A stretch of 35,311 bases of DNA from DAOPZC01 sp035353175 (GCA_035353175.1 DAOPZC010000052.1:1-35311); one strand, 5' to 3'. Shown: positions 1-7,964, counted from the stretch's first letter. Notes: generated by a model not told the origin, from the sequence alone. Numbers and translations are program-made.

Positions 1-1
1 C

Positions 2-442
2 TGCGGCATCACGCAGATGGACGCGAGCAGCAATATCGCGATCAAGGGCTACAGCGATTTCGAAAGCGAGTCGCACCAGGAAAAAGACCGCCAGCAGTTC
101 GTGCTCTCCGACAACCGCACGCTGGAAGAGGTGATCGCTCACCTGGCGCGCGAAGGCATCATCACCTCGTTCTGCACGGCCGGCTACCGCTGCGGGCGGA
201 CGGGCGGCTGCATCATGGATGCGCTCAAGACCGGCAAAGAAGGCAAGTTCTGCAAAATCAACGCGGTCCTCACGTTCCGCGAGTGGCTGGACGATTTCGC
301 CAGCGCCGCGACGCGCGCCCTGTGCGAGCCGGTGCTGAACAAGGAGCTGGCCGCGATCGAGACCAACCTCCCGAAGTTCTATCCGACCGTGAAGGAACAC
401 TACGACCGCATCTGCAAGGGCGAGCGGGACCTCTTTTTCTAA
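2..442 (+). CDS. hydG: [FeFe]-hydrogenase maturase HydG, C-terminal part (5' end outside window)
   Basis: HydG is a radical-SAM tyrosine lyase that makes the CO/CN-bearing iron synthon for the [FeFe]-hydrogenase H-cluster in the cytoplasm. Only the last 146 residues are in the window, about a third of a normal ~470-residue HydG. The frame is open to the left edge, so the Met at 17 is internal. Recognition rests on the GRTG motif, the LTFREWLDDFAS segment and the terminal KGERDLFF, all typical of HydG C-termini. The C-terminal domain normally binds an auxiliary Fe-S cluster through CX2CX22C. Here the first and third cysteines keep their spacing but the second is Gly (CTAGYRC), with extra cysteines 3 and 9 residues further on. 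It ends 3 bases before the AEC transporter and is probably cotranscribed with it. It implies fermentative or anaerobic hydrogen metabolism. Confidence 0.88.
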   Translation, partial: CGITQMDASSNIAIKGYSDFESESHQEKDRQQFVLSDNRTLEEVIAHLAREGIITSFCTAGYRCGRTGGCIMDALKTGKEGKFCKINAVLTFREWLDDFASAATRALCEPVLNKELAAIETNLPKFYPTVKEHYDRICKGERDLFF

Positions 443-445
443 ATC

Positions 446-1405
446 ATGCTGCTGCTTTTCATCAAGATGCTTCCGCTGGTCTTGTTGACGCTCGCGGGAT
501 ATGCGCTCAACAAGTTGAGGTGGATCGACGCGGCGTTCAACCGGCAGTTGTCGCTGGTGATGCTGAACGTTTTCTACCCGTGCCTCATCGTCAGCTCCAT
601 CGTGCGCAACTTCACGTGGGAGACGCTGCTGCGAAACTGGACGATGCCGGCCGGCGCCGTGTTCATTCTGGTGACGGGCTGGCTGGTCGGCTTTTTCACG
701 CTGCCGCTTTTGAAACGGCAGACGGAAGCGACGCGCCGGTGCTACCACTTTATCTGCCTGATGAACAACTACTCGTTCCTGCCGATCCTGATGGGCGCGG
801 CGCTGTGGGGCGAGAAGGCCGTGGCGCTGGTGATCTTCTCCGGCCTCGGTTCCGAGCTGTGCGTCTGGACGCTGGGCGTGAAGGCGCTCACGGGGCAGAA
901 GCTGGACAAGGGGTTCCTCAAACATTTGGCGAGTGTGCCGATGCTGGCGTTGCTCTTTTCGTGCGGCCTCCTGGCCGTGCGGGCGTGGGCGGAGAAATAT
1001 GGGGTTGCGCCGGGGCCGGAGACCGTCACGCGCGCGTTCCTTGGCACGCTGCTGGAGACGTGCCGCATGGCGGGCGGCGCGACCATTCCCGCGTCGGCCC
1101 TGATCTGCGGCGCGCGCATCGCGATGCTGCATCCCGGACGGCTCTTGTCGCCCCTGATGGTCGGCACCAGCCTGCTGCGCCTCGTGGCGATTCCGGCGCT
1201 GTGCATCGGCGGACTGGCGCTGGTGCCGTTGCCGCAGGACGTGCGGCGCGTGCTGGTCCTGATCGCCGTGATGCCCGCCGCCATGGCGAGCGTGACGCTG
1301 GCCGAGGCGTTCGACAGCGACGCGGATTTCTCGGCGGCCGCGATTCTCGTGACGCACGTCGTGTGCCTCGTCACCATCCCGCTCTGGCTGCATTTCGTGC
1401 TCTAG
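446..1405 (+). CDS. AEC-family (auxin efflux carrier-like) membrane transporter
   Basis: This 319-residue inner-membrane protein has about ten hydrophobic segments and opens with the typical AEC start (a Leu/Val-rich helix, then AGYALNKLRWID). AEC proteins are secondary carriers of organic acids or related anions; the substrate cannot be read from sequence. Length and hydropathy match the family (~310 residues). The ATG lies 3 bases after the hydG stop, so the two genes probably share a transcript. Nothing adjacent identifies the substrate. The facing gene on the other strand ends about 20 bases downstream. Confidence 0.82.
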   Translation: MLLLFIKMLPLVLLTLAGYALNKLRWIDAAFNRQLSLVMLNVFYPCLIVSSIVRNFTWETLLRNWTMPAGAVFILVTGWLVGFFTLPLLKRQTEATRRCYHFICLMNNYSFLPILMGAALWGEKAVALVIFSGLGSELCVWTLGVKALTGQKLDKGFLKHLASVPMLALLFSCGLLAVRAWAEKYGVAPGPETVTRAFLGTLLETCRMAGGATIPASALICGARIAMLHPGRLLSPLMVGTSLLRLVAIPALCIGGLALVPLPQDVRRVLVLIAVMPAAMASVTLAEAFDSDADFSAAAILVTHVVCLVTIPLWLHFVL

Positions 1406-1424
1406 CGGAATGATTTCCGAGGCG

Positions 1425-2306
1425 TCACCCCGCGCCAAAGGCGTGGTTCAGAAGATAGCCGATGCCGAACGAGATGGCCGCCACGCCGGTGGAGATGCCG
1501 GCCATGAGAAGAAAGTTTCTGCGGAAGGGGACGTCCTTGGCCACGCTGAGATAAAAGTTGAAGAGTGCGATGATGCCGAGCGCGGAGGACAGCATGATGG
1601 CCAGGGCAACCTTGACGTTGGGCAAAATCAGGTAAGGCAGGATCAGGACGACGACCGTACAGACGTAGGCGATGCCCGTATAACAAGCTGTTTTGCCCGG
1701 GTGGCGGTCTGATGCAGCCCCGTCCGCCCTTGCCGAGAGAAAGGCCGAGGCGGCCATGGACATGGCGGCGGCCAGGCCGGTGATGAGTCCGGTCATGGCG
1801 ATGAGGCGGGAGCCGCTGAGCGCGAAGGTGAAGCCCGCCAGCGCGCCGGTGAGCTCGACCAGCGCGTCGTTCAGGCCCAGCACGATGGCCCCCATGTAGT
1901 TGAGCCGCTCGTCGTCCAGCAGAGAGAGCAGGGCGGCCTCGTGCCCTTCCTCCTCTTGCGCGATGCGCGCGAAGTCGGGGAGGGCCGTGGCGAGCGAGCG
2001 GTACGCCTCGCCCGCGCGGATTTCGCCTTTTTCCATGAACTTGAGACCGAAGGTCAGCCCGAAGGCCCGTGCGGCCAGGACCATGCGTGCGGCTTTGAAG
2101 AGGGCGGGGCTGCCTTTTTCTCCAAGGAGGGCTTCGAGTTGGACGGCGTGGCCGCGCTCGTCGTTGGCGATGCGCGCCAGCAGGTCCCGGTTGTGGCCGG
2201 CGGGAAGGCGTTGCGCCAGGCGCGTGTAGACAATGGCTTCCGTCAGTTCGTTGCGGAGTTGGTTGCGCAGAAAGGCCTTCTGTGATGTTGTAAGGGGAGC
2301 GTTCAT
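1425..2306 (-). CDS. Ferritin-like / VIT1 (CCC1) fusion, MbfA-type iron exporter
   Basis: The 293-residue protein fuses an N-terminal ferritin-like (rubrerythrin/erythrin) domain, about residues 1-140, to a C-terminal VIT1/CCC1 membrane domain with several hydrophobic helices (about 145-293). The diiron ligand motifs NDERGH and EEEGHE are visible in the N-terminal part. In characterised relatives such as MbfA, this architecture senses or oxidises Fe(II) and exports it across the inner membrane, protecting against iron stress. I chose the ATG at 2306, which begins MNAPLTTSQ just ahead of the conserved domain. The frame stays open upstream through the tRNA-Leu gene, which cannot be coding; an ATG at 2348 is an alternative. 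No clear Shine-Dalgarno is seen. It stands alone and converges with the AEC gene. Confidence 0.8.
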   Translation of the reverse strand: MNAPLTTSQKAFLRNQLRNELTEAIVYTRLAQRLPAGHNRDLLARIANDERGHAVQLEALLGEKGSPALFKAARMVLAARAFGLTFGLKFMEKGEIRAGEAYRSLATALPDFARIAQEEEGHEAALLSLLDDERLNYMGAIVLGLNDALVELTGALAGFTFALSGSRLIAMTGLITGLAAAMSMAASAFLSARADGAASDRHPGKTACYTGIAYVCTVVVLILPYLILPNVKVALAIMLSSALGIIALFNFYLSVAKDVPFRRNFLLMAGISTGVAAISFGIGYLLNHAFGAG

Positions 2307-2425
2307 GCGGGCGAAGTATAATGCGGTGCCGGTGTCGACGGCCAGCATTTTCAGTTTTGTCAGATTTTCGCGGATTGGCCTTGCAAAGAGTGGGGGTGAT
2401 CGGCTAAAGTACACCCCGTTTTTCC

Positions 2426-2509
2426 GCTCGGGTGGTGGAATGGCAGACACGTATGTTTGAGGGGCATATGCCGAAAGGCATGGGGGTTCGAGTCCCCCCC
2501 CGAGCACCA
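2426..2509 (+). tRNA. tRNA-Leu, anticodon GAG, CCA encoded
   Basis: The acceptor stem GCTCGGG pairs with CCCGAGC, followed by A and an encoded CCA. The anticodon stem TATGT/GCATA (one G-U pair) holds the loop TTGAGGG, giving anticodon GAG. The long variable arm TGCC-GAAA-GGCA marks a class II tRNA, and the T arm is GGGGG-TTCGAGT-CCCCC. All arms fold without mismatch. It reads away from the minus-strand VIT1 gene. Confidence 0.95.
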
Positions 2510-2514
2510 TCTTG

Positions 2515-2565
2515 AAAGCCGCGCAATGAGTTGTAAATCAACACGTTGCGCGGCTTTTTATTTTC
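2515..2565 (+). terminator. Rho-independent terminator of tRNA-Leu
   Basis: The hairpin AAGCCGCGCAA ... TTGCGCGGCTT is followed by a T-rich run, starting a few bases after the tRNA CCA end. The stem is GC-rich and perfect over at least ten pairs. Confidence 0.85.
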
Positions 2566-2670
2566 AGAAACAGGTGGCTGTCGTGTGGCTTGACGGTTTT
2601 CTTAGAAATGTTTAAACAACAGAGCCGGAGCGGAGGGTTAGCCGAGGTGCCCGATAATGCCCTACAGCCC

Positions 2671-2754
2671 ATTGCCCGTTGCCTGTTGCGTATTGCCCAC
2701 TGCGTATTGCGTATTGCCCATTGCCTGTTGCGTATTGTCTACAGCCTATTTCCC
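2671..2754. repeat. Heptanucleotide short tandem repeat block (12 degenerate units)
   Basis: Twelve consecutive 7-base units follow the consensus ATTGCCY/GTTGCGT (for example ATTGCCC, GTTGCCT, GTTGCGT). The last unit overlaps the final codons of the broken coiled-coil gene at 2746. A shorter block of the same family lies at 4554-4581. The arrangement resembles the heptameric STRR sequences described in cyanobacteria. It has no spacers of CRISPR length. Confidence 0.75.
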
Positions 2755-3023
2755 GACCTGCTCCTTCACGGCCGCATCACGCTCGGCGGTGACTGACGTC
2801 ACCTGGCCTTTCAGCGTGTCCCGCTCCGTCCGCACGGTATCGCGCTCGCCTGTGACGCGCGCCAAATCCCCTGCCGCCTTCCGGTCTCCGTCCTCCGACC
2901 TCTGGCCTCCCTTTTTCTCTGCGGCGGCCTTATCCTCAGCGGCCTTGTGGTCCGCCTCGGCTTTGTCGGCAGCCTTTCTGTCGGCTTCGGCTTTTCAGCG
3001 GCGGCTTTCTTTTCCTCTGTCAT
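2746..3023 (-). pseudogene. Small Lys/Ala/Glu-rich coiled-coil protein, frameshifted
   Basis: Starting at the ATG at 3023, the frame reads MTEEKKAAAEK and then leaves good coding sequence at the four-T run 2992-2995. Adding one T restores a reading frame of about 92 codons with heptad-like Ala/Lys/Glu/Asp content (AEADRKAADKAEADHKAA, later ERDTVRTERDTLKGQV), ending at TAG 2748-2746. The restored product would be a highly charged, soluble, probably coiled-coil protein of unknown role. A period-7 repeat block (2877-2911) lies inside it, and another abuts its stop. It could be a genuine pseudogene, an assembly error in a homopolymer, or less likely a programmed -1 shift. Confidence 0.5.
2877..2911. 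repeat. Heptanucleotide repeat block (CCTCCG/CCTCTG family)
   Basis: Five 7-base units, CCTTCCG, GTCTCCG, TCCTCCG, ACCTCTG and GCCTCCC, run without interruption. They lie inside the frameshifted coiled-coil gene on the opposite strand. A related block occurs at 9373-9428. Confidence 0.55.
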
Positions 3024-3315
3024 GGTTAAGTCTCCCTAGGCGCTCACTTTAGCGCCCTCAATTACTGGGGAAAGAATGTTCCCTTGGAGAAGTTTTAAAG
3101 TTCGTGAGTTCTGAAGTTCGACAGTGAGAGAGGCGAGGAGAACGGTTGTAATCGGGCTTGAAGCAAGGCGGGGCGTGTGTTAACGTTCAGATATGTTTAA
3201 GAGCAAGGCGACGGATGCGGCTGTCGTTTTGATTCCTTAATAATAATTACTATTATGAACGTAAAGGCTTTCCTGTGCGTCGTAAGTGAGCGGTTTGCGG
3301 TAATATTGGAGTAAA
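3024..3315. other. Intergenic stretch with an octamer repeat and AT-rich block
   Basis: No gene is recognisable here. Positions 3097-3120 hold three 8-base units (AAAGTTCG, TGAGTTCT, GAAGTTCG), another short-period repeat family. Around 3237-3257 an AT-rich segment contains the small inverted repeat ATAAT-TACT-ATTAT and may include the promoter of the following gene, but no clear -35/-10 pair can be assigned. Confidence 0.4.
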
Positions 3316-4161
3316 ATGAAATGGTTTGACCTTGCAGTTTGTCCTCAATTCTCGTGGCCTAATAGCCAAGTCGAAATCTCGTTCGAAGGTTACAGAATTG
3401 TCCTCCAACCTCGGCGGAAAGATGCTGAGAATGAAATTGAATTGGCCGCGACTGTGTCGGTGTTTGATCCGAACGGAATATCTTTCGAAAAAGGGGGCAC
3501 GGTCGCGAGTAAATTTCTTAGCCGCTTGGCATGGTCTCGCGACGGGGGAGTTGTTGAATTGTTTTCTGCGGGTTCAAACTTTTTAGAAAGACCTGGGCGA
3601 CTTGGCCAAAGTGCTTACCCAAGTTCGGGATGGGCTCAGGTTGAACCGTGGGACTTAATATATCTCCCCTCAACCAGTAACCACGAAGCGGATTTAGCGC
3701 TTGCCCTATATCGGGAAGGCATGTCCGTAAACTCCATCCCATTTGCTTTTCTTAGCTATTTTAAGGTTCTGAACATCCGCTGCGAACGTGGGGCGGAGCA
3801 GAAGACTTGGATAAACGACAACCTTCATCATGTTTGGTATCAACCGGCCCTTAAACGTTTGGCAGAGTTAAAGCACACGGAAACTGATATTGGTAGATAC
3901 CTTTACGAAGAGGGTCGTTGCGCTGTTGCACATGCTCATGGAACCCCATTGATAAATCCTGATAGTTCTGCTGATAGACGTCGAATGGAGGAGGATCTTA
4001 AAGTGATGAAAGAACTCGCCGTATTGTTCATTGAAAGAGAGCTTGGTGTTCTGTCCGATAGTTCGTATTGGGGGAGTCTGCGTGAACATTTGCCCTCGAA
4101 ATTAGAACTTTGGCGGAAGCTGGTTAAAGAAGGCGGACGTGTCGTTTATGTGCCAGAATGA
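3316..4161 (+). CDS. Hypothetical protein, MauJ-like / possible HEPN domain
   Basis: This 281-residue soluble protein has a GGAG Shine-Dalgarno about eight bases before the ATG. The N-terminal half is beta-rich and not recognised. The C-terminal half resembles proteins annotated as 'methylamine utilization protein MauJ': FLSYFKVLN, then EEGRCAVAHAH, then NPDSSADRRRMEEDL. The segment RCAVAH fits the R-X4-H signature of HEPN domains, many of which are RNases in toxin or defence systems; that link is inference. No methylamine genes are nearby, so a catabolic role is unlikely. The base composition is visibly more AT-rich than the neighbouring genes, and two broken genes flank it, which suggests recent acquisition. 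The function is unknown. Confidence 0.7.
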   Translation: MKWFDLAVCPQFSWPNSQVEISFEGYRIVLQPRRKDAENEIELAATVSVFDPNGISFEKGGTVASKFLSRLAWSRDGGVVELFSAGSNFLERPGRLGQSAYPSSGWAQVEPWDLIYLPSTSNHEADLALALYREGMSVNSIPFAFLSYFKVLNIRCERGAEQKTWINDNLHHVWYQPALKRLAELKHTETDIGRYLYEEGRCAVAHAHGTPLINPDSSADRRRMEEDLKVMKELAVLFIERELGVLSDSSYWGSLREHLPSKLELWRKLVKEGGRVVYVPE

Positions 4162-4241
4162 ATTTCTTCATCGTAAGGATCTTAAACCGCCGACCGCACC
4201 TTCTGCGCTCAGGAGTTGTTGCGGCTTTAATTCGTGGAACT

Positions 4242-4546
4242 TTAGCTTTGCTCTCGAAACCCCGGCTCGCCCTCGCAGGCGAGCCGTTCGATTTCGCCTA
4301 GCAGGAACGACATGACCCGGTCATGCCGTGTTCGTAGGGCGTGCGGTCGCACACCGACAGCGCACGGTCGGTAACCAGCGCGTGCAGCGTCAGCAGGAAT
4401 TTGGCGCCCGAGGGCGTCTTGAGGAACCGCTCGAAGTTCTCCTTGTCGGTCTCGGTCCAGTTCTCCGGTCGCACGAACCGTGCGCCGGGCAGTGTGGGGC
4501 CCTTCGTCCGTTGCCTTCTCGCAAGCCAGTTTCTAAGAGCTTTCAT
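4242..4546 (-). pseudogene. Small conserved-looking protein, frameshifted near its C-terminus
   Basis: From the ATG at 4546 the frame reads MKALRNWLARRQRTKGPTLP and continues as a plausible ~76-residue soluble protein to YEHGMTG. It then hits TAG at 4300-4298. Adding one G to the GGG run (plus-strand CCC 4316-4318) extends it as MSFLLGEIERLACEGEPGF to a TAA at 4244-4242, about 101 residues in all. The extension is good coding sequence, so I read this as one gene broken by one base. The product is not recognised; size and charge would suit a small phage- or plasmid-type protein, but that is a guess. A GC-rich inverted repeat (about 4263-4284) in the restored frame may just reflect codon choice. 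Confidence 0.45.
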
Positions 4547-4859
4547 TTTGCCACCTGCCCATTGCCTATTGCCTGTTACGAAGAGGTCTGAACCGTAATC
4601 CGTCCCACAAACGCAAGGCTGATTCAATGAATCAAAGTTACGATGCGCGCGGCTCTGCGGGACGGGAAAATGGGCTTGAAAGATTCGGAAAACGTGTGTT
4701 ACGGTACTGACGAGAGGATGAAGGGGCCGGATGGTGTGGGGATTGTTGAGGACCTGCAAGACGGTTTGATTCTTCCCGCATTCTGCAGGCGTTTCCGAAA
4801 AATGCCGCATTTCGGTCCGTCCCGCTGATTAATGCGGCGTTGGGGAAGGTGAGGTTCGT
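4547..4859. other. Intergenic stretch, no recognisable gene
   Basis: The only structure seen is a four-unit heptamer block at 4554-4581 (CCTGCCC, ATTGCCT, ATTGCCT, GTTACGA), the same family as at 2671. A 61-codon open frame at 4643-4828 on the plus strand has no similarity or ribosome binding site I can support. The 3' end of the stretch carries the AAGGTGAGG Shine-Dalgarno of the next gene. Confidence 0.4.
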
Positions 4860-5528
4860 ATGGCGTTCGTCGGCAATCTGCTGTGGTTTGTGTTGGGCGG
4901 CGGCATTTTCTCGGGGCTGATGTGGCTCCTCATGGGGGCCATCTTTGCGGTGACTATCGTCGGCCTCCCTTTCTCCATGGCGGCGTTTCGCATTGCGGCC
5001 TTCTCCGCCTTTCCGTTTGGACGGGAGTTGATCGATGGCCGTCTGCTGGGCAAAGACCGGATGGCGGGAACGGGTTTTGTCAACTTCCTGTGGTGTTTTC
5101 TGGCCGGCTTCTGGCTGGCGCTTTTTCATGCGCTTGCGGGTGTGGGATTGTGCATCAGCGTGGTGGGCATCCCGTTCGGCCTTGCGCATTTCAAGTTGTC
5201 GCAAGTGTCGTTCGCGCCGCTCGGCAAGGTGATTGTGCGGTCGGATGTCGCGAAATTGGCCCGGGCCCGCTCGGCTGCCGCGCAGATTGACCAGTTGCAG
5301 CAGGCTAATTCATCAGATGGTGGTGTTCTGCCTGTCACCGGGCCGGTGGCGGCCCCGGGGGCTGAGGCCGGGACTTCCGGCCGAATGACGGCGATTCCTG
5401 TGGATCCGCCGAGAGACCCGATGGCAGAAATTTTGGCGGATAAACGGCTAAAAGAACTGCTTCTGGAAATGCCCACCGAAAAACTTCAGGCGATCATAGA
5501 CGCTCGGTCGATGCGCGACCCGCGCTAA
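4860..5528 (+). CDS. YccF-domain inner-membrane protein
   Basis: The 222-residue protein matches the YccF (DUF307) family over about residues 1-135. It has two repeated halves of hydrophobic helices, each ending in a similar block (TIVGLPFSMAAFRIA and SVVGIPFGLAHFKL), as in E. coli YccF. The biochemical role of this family is not established. After the membrane domain comes a ~85-residue polar tail rich in Ala, Pro and Asp with a charged helix near the end (DPMAEILADKRLKELLLEM), which is longer than in E. coli YccF and probably cytoplasmic. The start is supported by AAGGTGAGG just upstream. It stands alone and converges with the beta-propeller gene, whose stop lies about 28 bases away. Confidence 0.82.
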   Translation: MAFVGNLLWFVLGGGIFSGLMWLLMGAIFAVTIVGLPFSMAAFRIAAFSAFPFGRELIDGRLLGKDRMAGTGFVNFLWCFLAGFWLALFHALAGVGLCISVVGIPFGLAHFKLSQVSFAPLGKVIVRSDVAKLARARSAAAQIDQLQQANSSDGGVLPVTGPVAAPGAEAGTSGRMTAIPVDPPRDPMAEILADKRLKELLLEMPTEKLQAIIDARSMRDPR

Positions 5529-5556
5529 GGGGAGCTGGCAATGAGAGCGCCGGCGG

Positions 5557-6765
5557 TCAGTCGGCGCCGAGCTTATAGCAGGCGAGCTCGCGCTGGTTGC
5601 GGAGGATCAGCCGGTCGCCCACGGTGAAGAAGGTGCTCCAGCTCCGTCCGCCGAGCGGGGTGAAACGGGTGATTTCGCGAAACGCTTCGGCGGTGGGCTC
5701 GATCATGACGAGATCGCCCTTTTGTCCGTCGAGCGCGAGCACCACGCCGTCGATGGCCAAGACTTGGCCGTGCTCGAACGCTTTGACCTTCCACAGCACC
5801 TTGCCGTCGGCGGGATCGAAACACATCAGGCCTTCGGGGTTGGCGGGCTTGCCGCTGGAGGTTCCGAAGAGGTGCCCGCCGACCCGCACCGGCGTGGTGA
5901 AGAGGGGGCAGATTTCTTTTGTCGCCCATACCTCGTAAGATTTGCCGCCGCGGATCTCGATGACCGTGCTGCCGAAGAAATCGCTCGCGCCGGTGAAGAT
6001 CCGGTTGCCCATGACCACGGGCTGCACGATATTGTTGCCGAACGCGTTGGTGCGCGGATGGGTCCACAGCGTCTTGCCGTCCTCGGGGTCCAGCCCCATC
6101 AGGGTGTTCGCGCTGTAACAGAGCAGCGTGGGGACGTTATCGAAGGGGACGATGACGGGCAGCGAATAGCCGGGCTTCTCCGCGTTGCCGCCACGCCAGA
6201 GCAGCGCCCCCGTCGTTTTGTCCACCGCGACGACGTTGCCGTTGGTGCCGCCGGGCTGGAGATAGGCCTTGTTTCCCCAGACGCCGACCGGCGCGGAGAA
6301 GCCGTGGTTGGGCGCCTGCCCCGCGAGGTCGCGGATATAATCCTTTTGCCATATCACGCGCCCCGTGGCGGCGTCGAGGCAATGGACGCGTCCCATGCGG
6401 CTAACGGTGTAGACCAAGCCCTGATGGACGGTCGGCGTGGCGCGGGCGAAGCCCTGATAATACTTGTGCGTGTCCGGGTAGGCGTAACGCCAGCGCTCTT
6501 GGCCGTCCGAGAGCGCGAGGGCGCGGACGATGTCGTTGGTGCCGAGGTGGTCGGTAATGAAGAGCAATCCGCCCGCGCAGGAGGCGCAGGCGTGACCGTT
6601 GTCCGTGAGCGCGACCTTCCAGAGCAGCGCGGGCGGATTCTTTTGCCAATCGCGTCCGATGCGCGTGGCGTCGGAATGGAAGTCGAGTGTCGGGCCGGCG
6701 AGGTGCGTCCAATCCGCGGCGCACAGGAGGGCCGGCAAGAGGGCAAGCGGAAGGAAACTTTTCAT
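5557..6765 (-). CDS. Secreted PQQ-like beta-propeller repeat protein
   Basis: The 402-residue protein begins with a signal peptide (MKSFLPLALLPALLCAADW, cleavage likely after CAA). Beta-propeller blades of the PQQ/quinoprotein type follow, shown by recurring DxxxGxxxW motifs: ALSDGQERW, DAATGRVIWQ, DKTTGALLW, DPEDGKTLW and DPADGKVLW. No catalytic domain or cofactor ligands of true alcohol dehydrogenases are recognised, so it is more likely an exported scaffold or binding protein than an enzyme. Its ATG overlaps the stop of the upstream glycosyltransferase in an ATGA junction at 6762-6765, so translation is coupled. That pairing suggests a role in polysaccharide assembly at the envelope, but this is inference. 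Confidence 0.82.
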   Translation of the reverse strand: MKSFLPLALLPALLCAADWTHLAGPTLDFHSDATRIGRDWQKNPPALLWKVALTDNGHACASCAGGLLFITDHLGTNDIVRALALSDGQERWRYAYPDTHKYYQGFARATPTVHQGLVYTVSRMGRVHCLDAATGRVIWQKDYIRDLAGQAPNHGFSAPVGVWGNKAYLQPGGTNGNVVAVDKTTGALLWRGGNAEKPGYSLPVIVPFDNVPTLLCYSANTLMGLDPEDGKTLWTHPRTNAFGNNIVQPVVMGNRIFTGASDFFGSTVIEIRGGKSYEVWATKEICPLFTTPVRVGGHLFGTSSGKPANPEGLMCFDPADGKVLWKVKAFEHGQVLAIDGVVLALDGQKGDLVMIEPTAEAFREITRFTPLGGRSWSTFFTVGDRLILRNQRELACYKLGAD

Positions 6766-7910
6766 GGCTGTGGCCTGCCTCCGCGTTTGCGGTTCAGGAC
6801 GGAACGGTAGACCTCTTCGGTGGCGCGGGCGGCTTTTTCCCAAGAGAACTCAGCGGCTTTCTTATAGCCGGCCTCGATCTTCTCTTTGCGGAAGTCGGGA
6901 TGGTCGAGCAGCAGGCTGACGGCGCTGGCGATCGACGCGCGGTCACGCGGGTCGCAGTTGACCGCCGCGTCGCCGCAGTTCTCGACGACCGCGCCGCCGG
7001 AGCAGACCACGGGGCAGCCGCAGGCCATCGCTTCGAGCGGGGGCAGCCCGAACCCTTCGTCATGCGAAGGGAACACGAACGCTTGGGCGAGTGAATAGAG
7101 CACGGCCAGGTCGTCAGCTTGGATGTAGCCGGTCAGGCTGATGCGGTGCCGTACGCCGTTTTTGCGGATGGCCAGATCGATCGCCGCGGTGGTGGCGGAA
7201 TCGGCCGCGCCGGCGAGAACGAGGTGCAGGTCGGGGCGCTCGCCCTGGACAATGGCGAAGGCGCTGATGAGGCCGAGGATGTTTTTGCGCGACGTGAGGT
7301 CGCCGACGAACAGGAGGAAAGAGGAGGGCAGCGAATAACGCTGGCGGACCGCCTGCAGCCGGGCGAAGTCGGTGCACCGGACGAGCGTGGGCGAAAGACC
7401 GGGAGGGATGACCACGATGCGGTCCTGGGCCGCAGGAAAACGGTCGAGGATGGTTCGCTTCGTGTACGGCGAGAAGGCGATGACGGCCTCCGCCTTGCGG
7501 ATCGAAGGCGGGATCAGAAGATTGTAATGCAGTCGGTTGCGCTTGCGGCAGAATTGCGGGTGAGTCATCACGTGCAGGTCGTGGATGGTGAGGACCACCG
7601 GGCAGGGCGCGAGCAGCGGCGCGACGTAGGCCGGCGCGTGCAGCAGCGGCGCGCGGGCGCGCCACAGGATCAGGGGCAGTACGGTCTGTTCCCAGAGGAT
7701 GCGGAGCAGGCGCGAACGCGAGACGAGCGCAGAGATGCCGCGGAGACGCACGTGGGGCGCTGCGGGGACGGGGCGATGACCTTCCGGAACGCAGGCGCAC
7801 AATGGCATCGTGCCGTGCTCGGCCAACGCGCAGGCCAACTGGTGAACGGTCACTTCCACTCCGGAGTACGGTTCACGGAGCACCATGGCGTTGTAAAAGA
7901 CATCGGGCAT
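6762..7910 (-). CDS. GT4-type glycosyltransferase (GT-B fold)
   Basis: This 382-residue cytoplasmic glycosyltransferase shows the family-4 C-terminal signature EGFGLPPLEAMACGCPVV, which binds the nucleotide sugar, preceded by FVGDLTSRKN at the start of the second Rossmann domain. The N-terminal acceptor domain contains SGVEVTVHQLACAL and TIHDLHVMTHP. GT4 enzymes are retaining and often build O-antigens or exopolysaccharides; donor and acceptor cannot be told here. I chose the ATG at 7910 (MPDVFYNAM); the frame remains open upstream through tRNA-Ser, which is not coding. It is the first gene of a two-gene unit with the beta-propeller gene. Confidence 0.85.
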   Translation of the reverse strand: MPDVFYNAMVLREPYSGVEVTVHQLACALAEHGTMPLCACVPEGHRPVPAAPHVRLRGISALVSRSRLLRILWEQTVLPLILWRARAPLLHAPAYVAPLLAPCPVVLTIHDLHVMTHPQFCRKRNRLHYNLLIPPSIRKAEAVIAFSPYTKRTILDRFPAAQDRIVVIPPGLSPTLVRCTDFARLQAVRQRYSLPSSFLLFVGDLTSRKNILGLISAFAIVQGERPDLHLVLAGAADSATTAAIDLAIRKNGVRHRISLTGYIQADDLAVLYSLAQAFVFPSHDEGFGLPPLEAMACGCPVVCSGGAVVENCGDAAVNCDPRDRASIASAVSLLLDHPDFRKEKIEAGYKKAAEFSWEKAARATEEVYRSVLNRKRGGRPQP

Positions 7911-7964
7911 GGTGGGAGTATACCTGAGCGGGGGAACGATGGAAGCGCGAAATCGCAGAAAGGA

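Noticed and set aside
2307..2510. N-terminal extension of the VIT1 fusion protein
   Set aside because: The open frame runs through a perfectly folding tRNA-Leu gene; the conserved domain begins just after the Met at 2306.
2671..2754. CRISPR-like array
   Set aside because: The units are 7 bases, degenerate and contiguous; there are no spacers of 25-40 bases and no cas genes.
2992..2995. Programmed -1 frameshift in the coiled-coil gene
   Set aside because: There is no classical X-XXY-YYZ slippery heptamer with a stimulatory hairpin, and a second gene nearby has the same kind of one-base loss.
4643..4828. Small plus-strand gene of 61 codons
   Set aside because: No ribosome binding site, domain or conserved-looking pattern; the frame lies in a repeat-bearing gap.
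2426..4860. Integrated element using tRNA-Leu as attachment site
   Set aside because: I found no second copy of the tRNA 3' end in the following 2.4 kb and no integrase gene.
5722..6810. Long plus-strand open frame opposite the beta-propeller gene
   Set aside because: It is an antisense frame of GC-rich coding DNA, rich in Arg/Ala/Gly, without a domain or start signal.
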